64,000 nucleotides of DNA from the NCBI RefSeq assembly GCF_026000775.1, contig NZ_AP026830.1:2193056-2257055 (forward strand), read 5' to 3'. The notes under the pieces are model-generated. The model searched no databases and was not told where the DNA came from. It worked only from the letters and a program-made list of their open reading frames with translations. Below are positions 34,276-44,172 of this stretch, piece by piece (within the stretch, counting starts at the first letter, position 1; each line of letters opens with the position of its first letter). A program made the position numbers and the translations under genes. This DNA comes from Vulcanisaeta souniana JCM 11219 (GTDB lineage: Archaea > Thermoproteota > Thermoprotei > Thermoproteales > Thermocladiaceae).

Positions 34276-35946
34276 TTAACTAATTATTACCACCTTCCCA
34301 TACTTACATGAATATGACGTTGGATTTTCGTAGTAGTTCGTAGCGTTAAGTATGAAGCCGAAGGTCGGTATTCCAAAGGCCTTAGATGCCACCATAACGG
34401 ATATGTAAAGGTTCGTGCCCTCAGCAATACCAAGCAACTCTAGTTGAGTATTTGTGATGGTGGTGCTCGATGATGGCGGTATAATACTTGCTATCCCAAG
34501 CCCTGTTGCCACAATACCCGCTATTATACTGTATGGTGAAGGCGTCGCAAGTGACGCAATACCTGCTGCTAATGACCCAATGCCCGTACCCAATTGAGCT
34601 GTGCTTATGGCGTACTTAATCCCACCAAGAGTAATATAGTATATTGTCCCTAACGTACCGGTCGTATTGTAGACTGGACCATTGCACATGCTGAGTTGTT
34701 CAGCTCCAATTAGCGGATTAGGTGTAAAGCTCGCATAATCAATTACCGAGGATGCATTCAGAACTGGATAACCAATTAACCCCTTAGATACTGCAATGGC
34801 GCCGTAGTATAACGTGCTGATTGGGCCATTACCATAATCAACACCATATGTTAACTGTTCCTGCCTAGGCACGTAGAGAATTTCTGAAACAGTCGCTGAA
34901 CCTAGATACCACGTGTAGCCAGTCGTTACATCTACATACCAGGCATCATATTTAACCAACGCCCACGTACCACCGTACGCCCAATAAAGTGATCCAGGAC
35001 CTTGCGTTGAAGACATATTTATCGATATAGCTAGCGTCCACGACTCGCCCGTGCTATAAGATGTGCCTGTATCCCCATAGTTAGTTGCCAGAGCATCCCA
35101 GGAAACCGTACCACTATAGTAAACACCCAAGTAAGTTAATAATTTATTATCGTACTGCCTAACAGATTTATCCCACGTGACCCAGGCTAGTGGTAGTGTT
35201 CCGTTTATGCCTAGGCATGTTGATTCCGGTATGAATTCATAGGGCAAAGGCATGTAGATCTCCGGCTGAGGACCACTAACAGAACAATTATAAAGCACAT
35301 AACCACCATAAGAACCAAAGACCTGAGGGTCAATCTCTCCTGTCGAATTAATTTTCATCTGAATAACCTTAAAGGGTTTTATCGTATTTACGTTAATGTT
35401 TATGGAGACCACTATGTACCTTGGTACTGCCGGGTTCATTGGAGCAACTTTAACGTCTCTGGCGGCTAAGACCCAACCGACGTTGTATGGTATAATTATT
35501 GGCACGACCCACGAATCATTACCGCTTATGTACGTTACGAATACTAGAAGTGACGTATTGTAGTCATTAACCGGCATTCCAGTGCCCAACCACTTATTGA
35601 TTATAAATGACCATGCACTCTCATTGAAGGGTAGTGTGATTACACTGCCGTATGTGTGCTTCATTGGTGTGACTCCGTTGGGTAGGTTTGCGTAGATGCT
35701 TACGAATGCGTTTACTGGCTTTATTGTTGAGCCATTTATTACGTAAACCCTAATTACAATGCCGGGCGCCATCGATGGTAATGACTCGTAGTAGGATATT
35801 ACACCGTTGTTCACCTTAATTGACTGTATTGGCGTGGGTTGTGCCTGTGCGGTGTTTAATAATAAAATTAGGATTGATATTATGGATAGAGTAAGTATGA
35901 TTAATACCAGTGCTCTTACGTATTTTACTTGAGCCATAATCATCAT
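34276..35946 (-). CDS. Secreted surface protein
   Basis: 556 residues. A signal peptide (MAQVKYVRALVLIILTLSII, hydrophobic to about residue 30) has a cleavage site near AQAQ. The mature part is a long beta-rich chain with many Tyr, Gly, Ser and N-x-S/T sequons, and no C-terminal anchor is evident. Possible S-layer-associated or extracellular protein; domain not recognised. ATG 35946, 35943 and 35937 are all possible starts. Divergent from the cysteine synthase-like gene. Confidence 0.6.
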   Translation of the reverse strand: MMIMAQVKYVRALVLIILTLSIISILILLLNTAQAQPTPIQSIKVNNGVISYYESLPSMAPGIVIRVYVINGSTIKPVNAFVSIYANLPNGVTPMKHTYGSVITLPFNESAWSFIINKWLGTGMPVNDYNTSLLVFVTYISGNDSWVVPIIIPYNVGWVLAARDVKVAPMNPAVPRYIVVSININVNTIKPFKVIQMKINSTGEIDPQVFGSYGGYVLYNCSVSGPQPEIYMPLPYEFIPESTCLGINGTLPLAWVTWDKSVRQYDNKLLTYLGVYYSGTVSWDALATNYGDTGTSYSTGESWTLAISINMSSTQGPGSLYWAYGGTWALVKYDAWYVDVTTGYTWYLGSATVSEILYVPRQEQLTYGVDYGNGPISTLYYGAIAVSKGLIGYPVLNASSVIDYASFTPNPLIGAEQLSMCNGPVYNTTGTLGTIYYITLGGIKYAISTAQLGTGIGSLAAGIASLATPSPYSIIAGIVATGLGIASIIPPSSSTTITNTQLELLGIAEGTNLYISVMVASKAFGIPTFGFILNATNYYENPTSYSCKYGKVVIIS

Positions 35947-36094
35947 TTATGATGAATTTCTTGGATTTTTTACTCTGGTGTTCATTTAAAATATGCCTGC
36001 TCTCTACATTCAGCGTCTCATTGATTTCCACTTAACAGTGAATACTGGAATAATCCTTATTAAGCCACTAAGTGCCCATGCCTCAGTATGGCAG

Positions 36095-37015
36095 GTGTTG
36101 GTATTTGCAGGTGGTGATGGTAAGAATGTTTTTCCTAGTGTAGTTGATTTCATAAATGGTTTTTACCCAACGCCCCTCGTTAGGCTTGACCGCTTTGGTG
36201 ATGTCTGGGCGAAGCTGGAGTTTTTCAATCCACTTAGTAGGAGTATTAAGGATAGGACCGTGCAGTTCCTGCTTCGTAAATACTTAGATAGTGATTTGCG
36301 TGGCCGTTTTGTCTTTGAGGCCTCCTCAGGTAATGTTGCAATTTCTCTGGCAGCCCTGGCTAATGCTTATGGGTTTAAGTACAGGGCTTATGTCACGAAG
36401 CATTTACCTGAGACCACGGAGATGCTTCTCAAGGTCTTGGGCGCTGAGGTTGTTAGGGTTGATAGAGAGATGATTGATGAGGAGTTTTGGCATTGGGTTA
36501 GTGAGGAGGCGGCTAAAAATGAGGCAATTAATCTTAATCAGTTTGAGAATGTTGATAATCCCGAGGGTCATTACCATGTTACTGGCGAGGAAATCGTCAG
36601 GCAATTCAGAAGTATTGGTAAGGTACCCAGGGTATTAATTGCAGGTATTGGCACTGGTGGGCATATAACCGGTATCGCCAAGAGGCTTAGGGATGAGTTT
36701 GGCAGTATTTATGTCGTTGGTGTTGAGCCTGCGGCGAGTAGCGCAATACCCGGCATAAAGAGGCTTGAGTCTGGGACTAGGTGGGTTCGTGAGGTTGTTA
36801 ATGAAGTTGTTGATGTTAGTCTTGAGGAGGCTGTTAGAGGTGTCATTACTGTGGCCAGGGGTACGGGTTTACTCGTAGGCCTTAGCAGTGGTGCTGTTTT
36901 TCAAGCCTTCCTAAGGGTTAGGGAGAGGTTTGGTGATGTGACTTACCTATTGATCTTCCCTGACGATATTTATAAGTACGTAAGTATCATTAGTCGTTTC
37001 GTGAATCCTACGTAG
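36095..37015 (+). CDS. PLP-dependent cysteine synthase family enzyme
   Basis: About 306 residues from GTG 36095, taken because the family fold begins at FPSVVDFINGFYPTPLVRL; ATG 35993 overlaps a TATA box and GTG 36038 is an alternative. Fold type II PLP enzyme: Lys in SRSIKDR (about residue 53), SSGNVAIS substrate loop, and GIGTGGHITGIAK phosphate-binding Gly loop (about 186-198). Makes Cys from O-acetylserine or O-phosphoserine plus sulfide, or is a cystathionine beta-synthase relative; no CBS domains. The PDDIYKYV end resembles archaeal O-phosphoserine sulfhydrylases. Confidence 0.8.
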   Translation: MLVFAGGDGKNVFPSVVDFINGFYPTPLVRLDRFGDVWAKLEFFNPLSRSIKDRTVQFLLRKYLDSDLRGRFVFEASSGNVAISLAALANAYGFKYRAYVTKHLPETTEMLLKVLGAEVVRVDREMIDEEFWHWVSEEAAKNEAINLNQFENVDNPEGHYHVTGEEIVRQFRSIGKVPRVLIAGIGTGGHITGIAKRLRDEFGSIYVVGVEPAASSAIPGIKRLESGTRWVREVVNEVVDVSLEEAVRGVITVARGTGLLVGLSSGAVFQAFLRVRERFGDVTYLLIFPDDIYKYVSIISRFVNPT

Positions 37016-37090
37016 GTTTAGTAAAAGTTTTAATGTACTGTTTAAATAAAAACCTGGTAGGACTTTTTAACCTGTACACGTATACGTGAT

Positions 37091-37324
37091 ATGATGACTG
37101 GCAGGTACAAAGTCTTCATAAACAGGAAAATGGGTAGGATCCTAGTCAGTGGTAAGTCTGAGGACTTATCGCTCATTAAGGAGGGTTGGAGAATAATTTA
37201 TGAGGACAATGATTGGAAAAATGCCTTTGAGTTCGCAAGGGATTATGCAGATAAGCACGATTATGTGCTTGAGTGGTACCTTGAAGAGGAAAGTGAGGTT
37301 TTAAAGGATGCCATGGTTAATTAA
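37091..37324 (+). CDS. Small hypothetical protein
   Basis: 77 residues, acidic, no recognised domain; pattern YKVFINRKMGRILVSG then a helix with ENDWKNAFEFARDYADKH suggests an alpha/beta fold. ATG 37091 or 37094. It ends 2 bp before the convergent aminotransferase gene. Confidence 0.5.
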   Translation: MMTGRYKVFINRKMGRILVSGKSEDLSLIKEGWRIIYEDNDWKNAFEFARDYADKHDYVLEWYLEEESEVLKDAMVN

Positions 37325-37326
37325 AA

Positions 37327-38766
37327 TCACTTAACACGTTCCCTATCAACCCTCTTAATAACATCGATTATTATGTTCACAGCCTTCTCGGCCAACTCCA
37401 TGGGTATGTTTAGCGGTGGCGCGATCCTAATCGTGGACTTACCCGCGCTTATCACAGCAACACCCCTCTTGAAGGATTCATAGAGTACTTGCTCAAGTTC
37501 CTTGGTCGCATACTCCTTAGTTTTTCTGTTCCTAACTAACTCAACACCAATCATTAATCCCAAGCCTCTTACATCGCCAATTAACTCCACGTGGTCCATC
37601 TCTTCCATAAATCTTCTCCTAATGTACTCGCCAACCCTCTGGGCGTTCGTCATTAGGTCCTCATCAAGTATTACATTGATTACCTCGACGCCTGCTGCCA
37701 GCGCCACTGGATTTCCTCCAAAGGTATTTGCATGGGAACCCCTGGGCAGGTCCATGATGCTTGCCCTACCTACAATGGCGCCAAGCGGTAGTCCAGCGGC
37801 TATTGCCTTGGCCATGGCTATTAGATCAGGCTCAACACCCCAGTGTTGTATTGCGAACCACTTACCCGTCCTGCCGAAACCCGCCTGCACCTCGTCGTCG
37901 ACTAGGAGTATTCCGTACTTATCAGTGATCTTCCTCAAACCAGGGAAGAAGTTCCTCGGTGGAACTACATAACCACCCTCGCCCTGTATTGGCTCAAAGA
38001 ATATTGCAGAGATTTCACTTGGATCAACCATTTTATTGAATATCCAGTCCTCCAGGTAACCAAGGACTGCCTCGCCGCACTCCTCTTCGCCTAGGTTCCT
38101 TCCGAAGGGGCATCTGTATGGGTATGGATATGGTATGTGGACTACGTTTGGCATCATTGGGTTAAATCCAAGTCTCTGCACTGGCTTGCTTGCAGTTAAT
38201 GCCATAGAGCCGTATGTCCTTCCATGAAATGCCCCTAGGAAGGCTATAACGTATGGTCTCTGGTTCCTGAAATGACCGCGTACGATCTTTATTGAGCCCT
38301 CTATGGACTCAGTACCGGAGTTTGTATAAAAGACTCTCTTATCGCCACTTATTGGTGTAATGCCTTTAAGCATGGATGCGTGTTTTACAATTAATTCGTA
38401 GTAGAAGTCCGTCATGCTGTAATGCGTAAAGAATTCTGCTTGTTTCCTAATTGCCTCAATGATCCTTGGGTGGCTGTGGCCTACGTTCATTACGGCTATA
38501 CCCGCATTGAAGTCTATGTATAGGTTGCCGTCGACATCCTCAACGACAGGTCCGTAACCCCGCTGAATAACCAGTGGGTACCACCGGCCGAAGGACTGCA
38601 TTATCAGTGACTCATCCATTTTTATTACCTCCTGGGCCTTGGGCCCTGGTGGTTCAACGAGAATCTTGGGCACATTACCAGGGTCTATTGACCAATACCA
38701 CTTGGGTGGCATTGAGTATGCGGTTTTTATCTGATTAATAAATTCTTCTTTATAGGCCTTTGGCAT
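37327..38766 (-). CDS. Class III PLP aminotransferase (acetylornithine/4-aminobutyrate type)
   Basis: 479 residues, with an N-terminal extension typical of archaeal members. Motifs: DFNAGIAVMNVGHSHP, FYTNSGTESIEG, FHGRTYGSMALT, EPIQGEGGY (about residues 258-266), LLVDDEVQAGFGRTG, and the PLP Lys in AMAKAIAAGLPLGA, followed by HANTFGGNPVALAAG. Transfers the omega-amino group of ornithine, acetyllysine or GABA, or acts as a racemase in some thermophiles. Specificity not decidable. TATA upstream, monocistronic. Confidence 0.9.
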   Translation of the reverse strand: MPKAYKEEFINQIKTAYSMPPKWYWSIDPGNVPKILVEPPGPKAQEVIKMDESLIMQSFGRWYPLVIQRGYGPVVEDVDGNLYIDFNAGIAVMNVGHSHPRIIEAIRKQAEFFTHYSMTDFYYELIVKHASMLKGITPISGDKRVFYTNSGTESIEGSIKIVRGHFRNQRPYVIAFLGAFHGRTYGSMALTASKPVQRLGFNPMMPNVVHIPYPYPYRCPFGRNLGEEECGEAVLGYLEDWIFNKMVDPSEISAIFFEPIQGEGGYVVPPRNFFPGLRKITDKYGILLVDDEVQAGFGRTGKWFAIQHWGVEPDLIAMAKAIAAGLPLGAIVGRASIMDLPRGSHANTFGGNPVALAAGVEVINVILDEDLMTNAQRVGEYIRRRFMEEMDHVELIGDVRGLGLMIGVELVRNRKTKEYATKELEQVLYESFKRGVAVISAGKSTIRIAPPLNIPMELAEKAVNIIIDVIKRVDRERVK

Positions 38767-38806
38767 TAATAGTTAGATAAATAAGCTATATTTATAGTAA
38801 TAAGGG

Positions 38807-39736
38807 CTACTTAGTAGTTAATAGCCTGAGTCCAGCCACGGTAGGCGTGACCACAGCTCTACCATCAGGCAAGTACCTAATCCTAACCAGGTTCATATTT
38901 GATGCCCTAATTAATGCCTTTGTCACATCATTCTTCGAGGTCCCAGTCGACTGTGATACCATGTCTATTAATGAGCTCATTGTAGTGAAGCCAAGTTCAT
39001 TAACGGATCTCAGGATCTCCATCTCAATATCGCTCATACCCACTGCAACAGACTCAAAGTTATTCCTCGCAATACCCAACCTAATTCCTGTAATTAGCAT
39101 CTCAGAACTATTTCCATTACTTATTCTTACTAACTTGCCAAAGGTCTCCTGAGGCACTGCCGTTGATGTTATTATTAATTCATCAAATACGCCTAGATCA
39201 CGGGGCAGTCGATTAGTCATAACGTAAACATTACCGGCCCCCCTCACTTCCTGTAGGACGTCCTTGATTTCATCAATGAAGTCAGCGACGAGGATCATGG
39301 AGCCCCTAATACCGTTTGTTGCACTATATGCAAGTATGGCTGCAGTCACCAGAGACCTCAATGGTTCAACTAGGGGCATGTCCACGCAGCCCCTACCTAT
39401 GGGCTTCCAAATGCCGAGGGTGTTCATGATTCTCATGAAGAAGTAGAGCCGTGCAGCATCATAGTCTATGTAAGTTTCAAGAATGTAGTTGATCGCATCA
39501 TGGAGTCTTGATGAGTTAATTAAGGCATCAAGCAGTAGCCTTGAGTCATCATCCCTTAATTCAAGTATCTTACTCCATAACAGCGCTATTCTTGAGTTGA
39601 TACCGGGGCTTAAGTCCATGTCAATGCCAATACCGCCATTGCCCTGGCAAATCATTGATACCCACCAGTCATTATTCGGCAGTATATTGCGGACTAGGTA
39701 ATCGAGTCCCAGGGAACCATGCACCAGCGTTAGCAT
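38807..39736 (-). CDS. Hypothetical protein with C-terminal winged helix
   Basis: 309 residues. The N-terminal 220 residues look alpha/beta but contain no P-loop or other motif. The last 75 residues form a winged helix (EMEILRSVNELGFTTMSSLI, then SKNDVTKALIRASNMNLVRI and a beta wing), typical of archaeal regulators. A DNA-binding regulator with an unknown sensing domain is plausible. Divergent from the flippase-like gene. Confidence 0.5.
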   Translation of the reverse strand: MLTLVHGSLGLDYLVRNILPNNDWWVSMICQGNGGIGIDMDLSPGINSRIALLWSKILELRDDDSRLLLDALINSSRLHDAINYILETYIDYDAARLYFFMRIMNTLGIWKPIGRGCVDMPLVEPLRSLVTAAILAYSATNGIRGSMILVADFIDEIKDVLQEVRGAGNVYVMTNRLPRDLGVFDELIITSTAVPQETFGKLVRISNGNSSEMLITGIRLGIARNNFESVAVGMSDIEMEILRSVNELGFTTMSSLIDMVSQSTGTSKNDVTKALIRASNMNLVRIRYLPDGRAVVTPTVAGLRLLTTK

Positions 39737-39842
39737 TGGATCATTTTTCTTACATCGTTGTAAAAGATTAATGATTAAAAATAAATGATTCGATTAATGT
39801 GAGGAATTTTTAAATTAGCGATTTATGCGGTTTTGGGTATCA

Positions 39843-41360
39843 ATGGCGAGGAGTGTAAGGACCCTGGCTGTATTCGCATCGTTACTGGCACTATTGAGTA
39901 GTTTCACGTATAACATAGCCATTACCAGAAAGATACCCACGGTTGGACTGGGATTATTATCACTGCTGAACGCTGCAGCTGCTTTCTCAGCACTACCAAC
40001 GGCCTTGATAGGATTTACATACCCAAGGTTGACCGCTAGGGATAAGGGACTGAACATTAAGGCAGCCCTAGGTGTTTCATCAATACTATACCTAGTAACC
40101 CTAGCCTTAACAGCAGGATACCTAATCAGCGTCTGGTCAGAGATGGGTAACTACGCATTGCTGATATTCACAATAGCAACTCTTTCTGAGGTGACAGTAT
40201 ATCTGCAAACCGTAACTAACTCAGTACTCATGGTTAAGGACAGGAGTAGGTTCATAATAACCTCCATTATTCAATCAATAATGAAATTCATGTTCATACC
40301 AGTAATAATGTTCATGGGTTGGACGATCGCTGCCGTGCTCTGGTCCTCATTCTTCATAGCCATCATACCATCAGTATACGCCTTCCTCTATACACTGAGG
40401 TTTCATGTCGATGTACATAATGTTCGTAGATACCTCAGGGAGGTCATTAACTCCTCCTGGGTTCCGTTAATGGGCTATGCCATTAACTCCTTTAGATCCC
40501 TCGATGCAATGTTCATCGGCATCTTTGGATACGCCCAGCTGGGTGTTTGGTACGTGATCTTCATCCTCAGTAAGCCCTTTGGTTATGGTAATGCCATTGT
40601 CAATGTTACGTATGGAGAATTGCTTGAACGTAACAGACTCAGCATAATATATAGGGACCTACTAATAATACTATTCATCACCACATACGCTGCACTGGCA
40701 CTAACCCTTTTCCCCAGCGTTTACCTAAACCTAATTAGGCCTGGCATGAGAGGTGAATTTAGCCTGTTGGTACTACCCATCGTCCTGCTGGCCATAAATA
40801 GTGTGTTGGGCAATGTTAATCAATTCATTAGTAATGTGATGCAGGGCATTGATAAGAGGGACATAGAGGGTAATAGCGAGATAAGGCCCGGCGTTTATCT
40901 GAGGAGCTTAGTACTGCATACGCATTTAGCGGAGCTTATGTTCACGATCGTCTACCTATCAACAATGATCCCACTAATACTCCTATTCAAGGGCCTTGGT
41001 TTTGTATATTATGCCGTAATTGGCGCGTTGATATCCTCATTACTAGCCAACCTAGTGGCATTGGGCTTTAGATTCACTAAGTTCGGTGTCTTCAGGACCG
41101 TGTTCAAGGGTAGGGATTTCCTTATTGACTATGTGGCGCCATTAATAGCATCAATAGCCATACTAATACCCATAACACGCATTATTAGGTTCACCCTTTA
41201 TTCGAGCGTTATAATTTCACTGGTACAGGCCCTAATAGTGTCTGTTATAACCCTGGCAGTTTATGCGGGCATATCAATGCTTATATCGAGAAATGTTAGG
41301 ATAATGATTACGATTTTAATTAGGAGAATGCTAGGGGCGGTCACGATTTCTCAACCCTAA
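39843..41360 (+). CDS. Polytopic membrane protein, MOP-flippase-like
   Basis: 505 residues from ATG 39843, about 26 nt after TATA tttttaaat (39807-39815). About 12-14 hydrophobic helices with few charged loops, in the style of the MATE/MOP superfamily (polysaccharide or lipid-linked-sugar flippases). A basic loop (RRYLREVINS) lies mid-chain. Substrate unknown, possibly lipid-linked glycans. It overlaps the convergent cydA' by 20 bp. Confidence 0.55.
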   Translation: MARSVRTLAVFASLLALLSSFTYNIAITRKIPTVGLGLLSLLNAAAAFSALPTALIGFTYPRLTARDKGLNIKAALGVSSILYLVTLALTAGYLISVWSEMGNYALLIFTIATLSEVTVYLQTVTNSVLMVKDRSRFIITSIIQSIMKFMFIPVIMFMGWTIAAVLWSSFFIAIIPSVYAFLYTLRFHVDVHNVRRYLREVINSSWVPLMGYAINSFRSLDAMFIGIFGYAQLGVWYVIFILSKPFGYGNAIVNVTYGELLERNRLSIIYRDLLIILFITTYAALALTLFPSVYLNLIRPGMRGEFSLLVLPIVLLAINSVLGNVNQFISNVMQGIDKRDIEGNSEIRPGVYLRSLVLHTHLAELMFTIVYLSTMIPLILLFKGLGFVYYAVIGALISSLLANLVALGFRFTKFGVFRTVFKGRDFLIDYVAPLIASIAILIPITRIIRFTLYSSVIISLVQALIVSVITLAVYAGISMLISRNVRIMITILIRRMLGAVTISQP

Positions 41361-42615
41361 TGACTTGGGGGACCCACTTCCAGGACAGGGCGGCGTAAAT
41401 AATGTACAACAGTAATGCATTGAAGAATGCAAAAACAACAAGACTTCCATAGAGCAACCCAGGTTCTACAGATACAAGTTGCAATAATGCGTTTAATTGG
41501 GGCGTCAACAATGTGGAAACCTTAAGCGTATCAGCCACTTGCAGTGTAAACTGCAGTCCATAGGCCTTAACCAATACCGGCACAGCAGATAGGGGCGGTA
41601 CAATGGCATATGGCAAGTGGGCAAGTCCGTTCATTACCTCTGCACTGACCATAAGCAGGAGCACCAGGACCAACTTGAGGGCTGAGATGGGTCTATTAAT
41701 GAACTTTAGGGATAGAGTTATTAGTATTAATAGTATTGCGCCTAGGGCTACGTCCATGTAGAATACGCCAGTCAGCATCATTGTCGGTTCATAGACTGGG
41801 TATAGACTTGAGGGCAGGTATGCAGGTGGCTTGCCGAATATTGACCAAGCAACCGTTGGGGAGTATAGGTATACCTCGTATAGGTATAGCCCGGCGAATA
41901 CCGCATAGAGTACACCGAACACTAGGCTTACCCAATTGCTAATCCTGTAACCCGTTAATCTATACTCGCTTCTATCCACGGCATACCTCCAACCAAATAT
42001 GGAGTTCATGAGGACTCCCGTCATGGCGATTGCACCAAAGAGTGTGGCGAGGAATAGCGGGATATATGTTGGGTTCAGGAATACCTGGGACCAATTAATG
42101 CCCAGTGTGAATCCAACAATTGATGTCTCATCCTTAAACACCTCAACACCCGCTGGGTAGTTTATGAAGGCGAACACTAGCCTAAACATGGCTGGTATGA
42201 CTGTGAGAGCTATCGCCATACCATAGCCAATTGCCACATGTTTCACTGGGCTGACTCTGCCGAAACTTCTGTAGTAGAAGCCTATGAAGGGCAGGGCTAT
42301 GGCTACGCCAAAGGCTATTGCGATACCCCACACTGGCCATAATAGGGCTCCGGCTATGTTTGTGAATATAGGTAGTAACCCAGCGAGGAATACGGTTATT
42401 ATTGTACCGAAGAGACCGCCAATCGCGTAAACAGTGATCAAGTAATTAGCCATGTTATGGGCCAACTCAACATAGACCTGCCTATTACGCCTATGACCAA
42501 TCAACTCAAGCGTTGGTAATAACCACCCCAGGCCAAGCACTGTGTAAACCAGCGGCAGGTGTACTGAGAAGGCCCAGGCGATTAGGCCCACGGCTATGTC
42601 TGTTGCCGAGACCAT
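41341..42615 (-). CDS. cydA': CydA'-like second subunit of an archaeal cytochrome bd-type oxidase
   Basis: 424 residues from ATG 42615, set by a strong Shine-Dalgarno that overlaps the stop of cydA. About nine helices with CydA character: AFSVHLPLVYTVLGLGWLL keeps a His at residue 19. In the helix where CydA has two Glu the sequence reads ALLWPVWGIAIAFGVAIALP with none, and no Q-loop KLAA-E motif is seen. That is the profile of CydA', the degenerate partner of CydA in archaeal CydAA' oxidases, rather than CydB. It would form the heterodimer that reduces O2 with quinol electrons. Confidence 0.75.
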   Translation of the reverse strand: MVSATDIAVGLIAWAFSVHLPLVYTVLGLGWLLPTLELIGHRRNRQVYVELAHNMANYLITVYAIGGLFGTIITVFLAGLLPIFTNIAGALLWPVWGIAIAFGVAIALPFIGFYYRSFGRVSPVKHVAIGYGMAIALTVIPAMFRLVFAFINYPAGVEVFKDETSIVGFTLGINWSQVFLNPTYIPLFLATLFGAIAMTGVLMNSIFGWRYAVDRSEYRLTGYRISNWVSLVFGVLYAVFAGLYLYEVYLYSPTVAWSIFGKPPAYLPSSLYPVYEPTMMLTGVFYMDVALGAILLILITLSLKFINRPISALKLVLVLLLMVSAEVMNGLAHLPYAIVPPLSAVPVLVKAYGLQFTLQVADTLKVSTLLTPQLNALLQLVSVEPGLLYGSLVVFAFFNALLLYIIYAALSWKWVPQVIRVEKS

Positions 42616-42619
42616 ACCT

Positions 42620-42627
42620 ATCACCTC
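42620..42627 (-). promoter_or_regulatory. Shine-Dalgarno that decides the cydA' start
   Basis: Minus-strand gaggtgat matches the archaeal 16S 3' end over 8 nt, overlaps the cydA TGA, and is 4 nt from ATG 42615. It shows the two subunits are translationally coupled and excludes the upstream in-frame ATG at 42654. Confidence 0.7.
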
Positions 42628-44029
42628 AATACTCCACCACCTTGACCTCTTCACGCCTTGGTGACCTCCTTAGGTATAGGTATACCATGAACACCGCCAG
42701 TGATGGCATTGCAACCTCAACAATAAGCACCAACACGGCTAACCAAACTGGGAAATAAAGCGTTGGGTTCAACAAACCACTTGGTCCAACCGGTACGCCA
42801 GTAATTACCGGCGGACCACCACTTGGATTGGAGCTAACTTGAACAAGTATGAATGGGTACCTACCAGACTCTGCAGATACTGCGCCGCCGATTGATGCGA
42901 AGGCCGCAAAGAATGGCATTAGGTAAATGCCGCTCTTCTCGAAGAAGTTCGCCAAGGCCCTAGCCCAACCAAAACGACCAAAGAAGTTTGGGAATAAGTA
43001 CCATAGCGATAAGGCACCGCTCCATATACCAAGCAGTACCCCGAATATAACCATGAATACCCAGTAGAAGACAAATACAAAGGAGGGCGGCCTAACATCA
43101 GCTGGCCAACTGAAGTAGCCCCAGAACGCGTGGTTAAACGATCCATAGGCTAGGAAACTCGTCAAAGGATCAACCTTGAGACCGTTCCAGAACATGCCCT
43201 CGAGAGCTGCCAACTTAAGTGGATCATCCTGTAAAACGAGCTCGCCCTGCAGATGCCCAATTACGAAGCCCTGTATTGCCGTTAGTACGGCTACCGTTGG
43301 CACCAGGATCTTAAGCATCATTAACCTCTCGGGTTTCCTATCACGTATGTATAGATACAGGTATATCGCAGCTATTATCGACCAGGTAAGTATTACTACG
43401 GCCAGTATGCCGTGGAATATGAATACGTTCGCGCCCCACCAAAACACGTTCCAAGCATCTATTGGTGAGGCCCACTTAATTACGTAATCCGTTAAGCCAA
43501 CAACGCTCTGTCCAGTGGCTTGGTATAGGTTTACCACCTCGAGGCCTGGTGGCCTCATGCTCAGTGACGCCATGACGGCAAGGATATTATAGGCGCTGTA
43601 GTAGCCGCCAAGCGCTGCCACTATGCCTATTACCCAGTGCAGTGCTTGGTTTCTTATCTTATTCCACGTGAATACATAGAGCGGCAGTATTATCACCTCA
43701 ATGAGGAAGGCAAATAACTCAAGGTAAAACGGTAATACTATTGCCTCGCCGATCAGTGATATGAAGTTGCTCCATAATGTGACCAAGCCGAACTCAACCA
43801 ATGTACCGAAGGCCGCACCAACGCCAAAGAATATTGTTGATATTACAGAGAAAGTCCTAGCCGTATCATACCAGAATTGATTGCGGCTCCTTATGTAAAG
43901 GAACTCCGCAACTATTGCCAGGAGTATAGTGCCGAGGAAGCTTGATGCAATGGCCAGGTGGGCCAGTATACCGACTGCGGACACGACTCTAACATCCGTT
44001 GGTGCACCAAGTGTGGGTTGGTCCATCAT
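42626..44029 (-). CDS. cydA: Cytochrome bd-type oxidase subunit I (CydA-like)
   Basis: 467 residues, about 9 helices. His in ILAHLAIASS (residue 24) matches the haem-ligand His of helix 1. GTLVEFGLVTLWSNF followed by FYLELFAFLIEVIILP gives Glu at about 104 and 111, near the helix-3 glutamates of the family. The Q-loop core DDPLKLAALEGMFW keeps the Lys and Glu linked to quinol binding. Oxidises menaquinol and reduces O2. TATA at 44051-44060 is 26 nt before ATG 44029, a leaderless operon start. No CydB, CydX or CydDC is nearby. Confidence 0.85.
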   Translation of the reverse strand: MMDQPTLGAPTDVRVVSAVGILAHLAIASSFLGTILLAIVAEFLYIRSRNQFWYDTARTFSVISTIFFGVGAAFGTLVEFGLVTLWSNFISLIGEAIVLPFYLELFAFLIEVIILPLYVFTWNKIRNQALHWVIGIVAALGGYYSAYNILAVMASLSMRPPGLEVVNLYQATGQSVVGLTDYVIKWASPIDAWNVFWWGANVFIFHGILAVVILTWSIIAAIYLYLYIRDRKPERLMMLKILVPTVAVLTAIQGFVIGHLQGELVLQDDPLKLAALEGMFWNGLKVDPLTSFLAYGSFNHAFWGYFSWPADVRPPSFVFVFYWVFMVIFGVLLGIWSGALSLWYLFPNFFGRFGWARALANFFEKSGIYLMPFFAAFASIGGAVSAESGRYPFILVQVSSNPSGGPPVITGVPVGPSGLLNPTLYFPVWLAVLVLIVEVAMPSLAVFMVYLYLRRSPRREEVKVVEY

Positions 44030-44050
44030 TATATTATTAATAATTCTATA

Positions 44051-44060
44051 AGCTTATATA
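44051..44060 (-). promoter_or_regulatory. TATA box of the cydAA' operon
   Basis: Minus-strand gtatataagc is centred 26 nt before ATG 44029, giving a leaderless cydA-cydA' transcript. The surrounding gap is AT-rich, with no clear operator. Confidence 0.6.
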
Positions 44061-44172
44061 CTGATAAGGGATTTATAATTCCCCAGGCATTATGCTATGT
44101 ATGTTCATTGAAAATAACAGCATTTATTAATAATAAAATGTATAATTATCTATGCAATTGAGTATAAATTGT

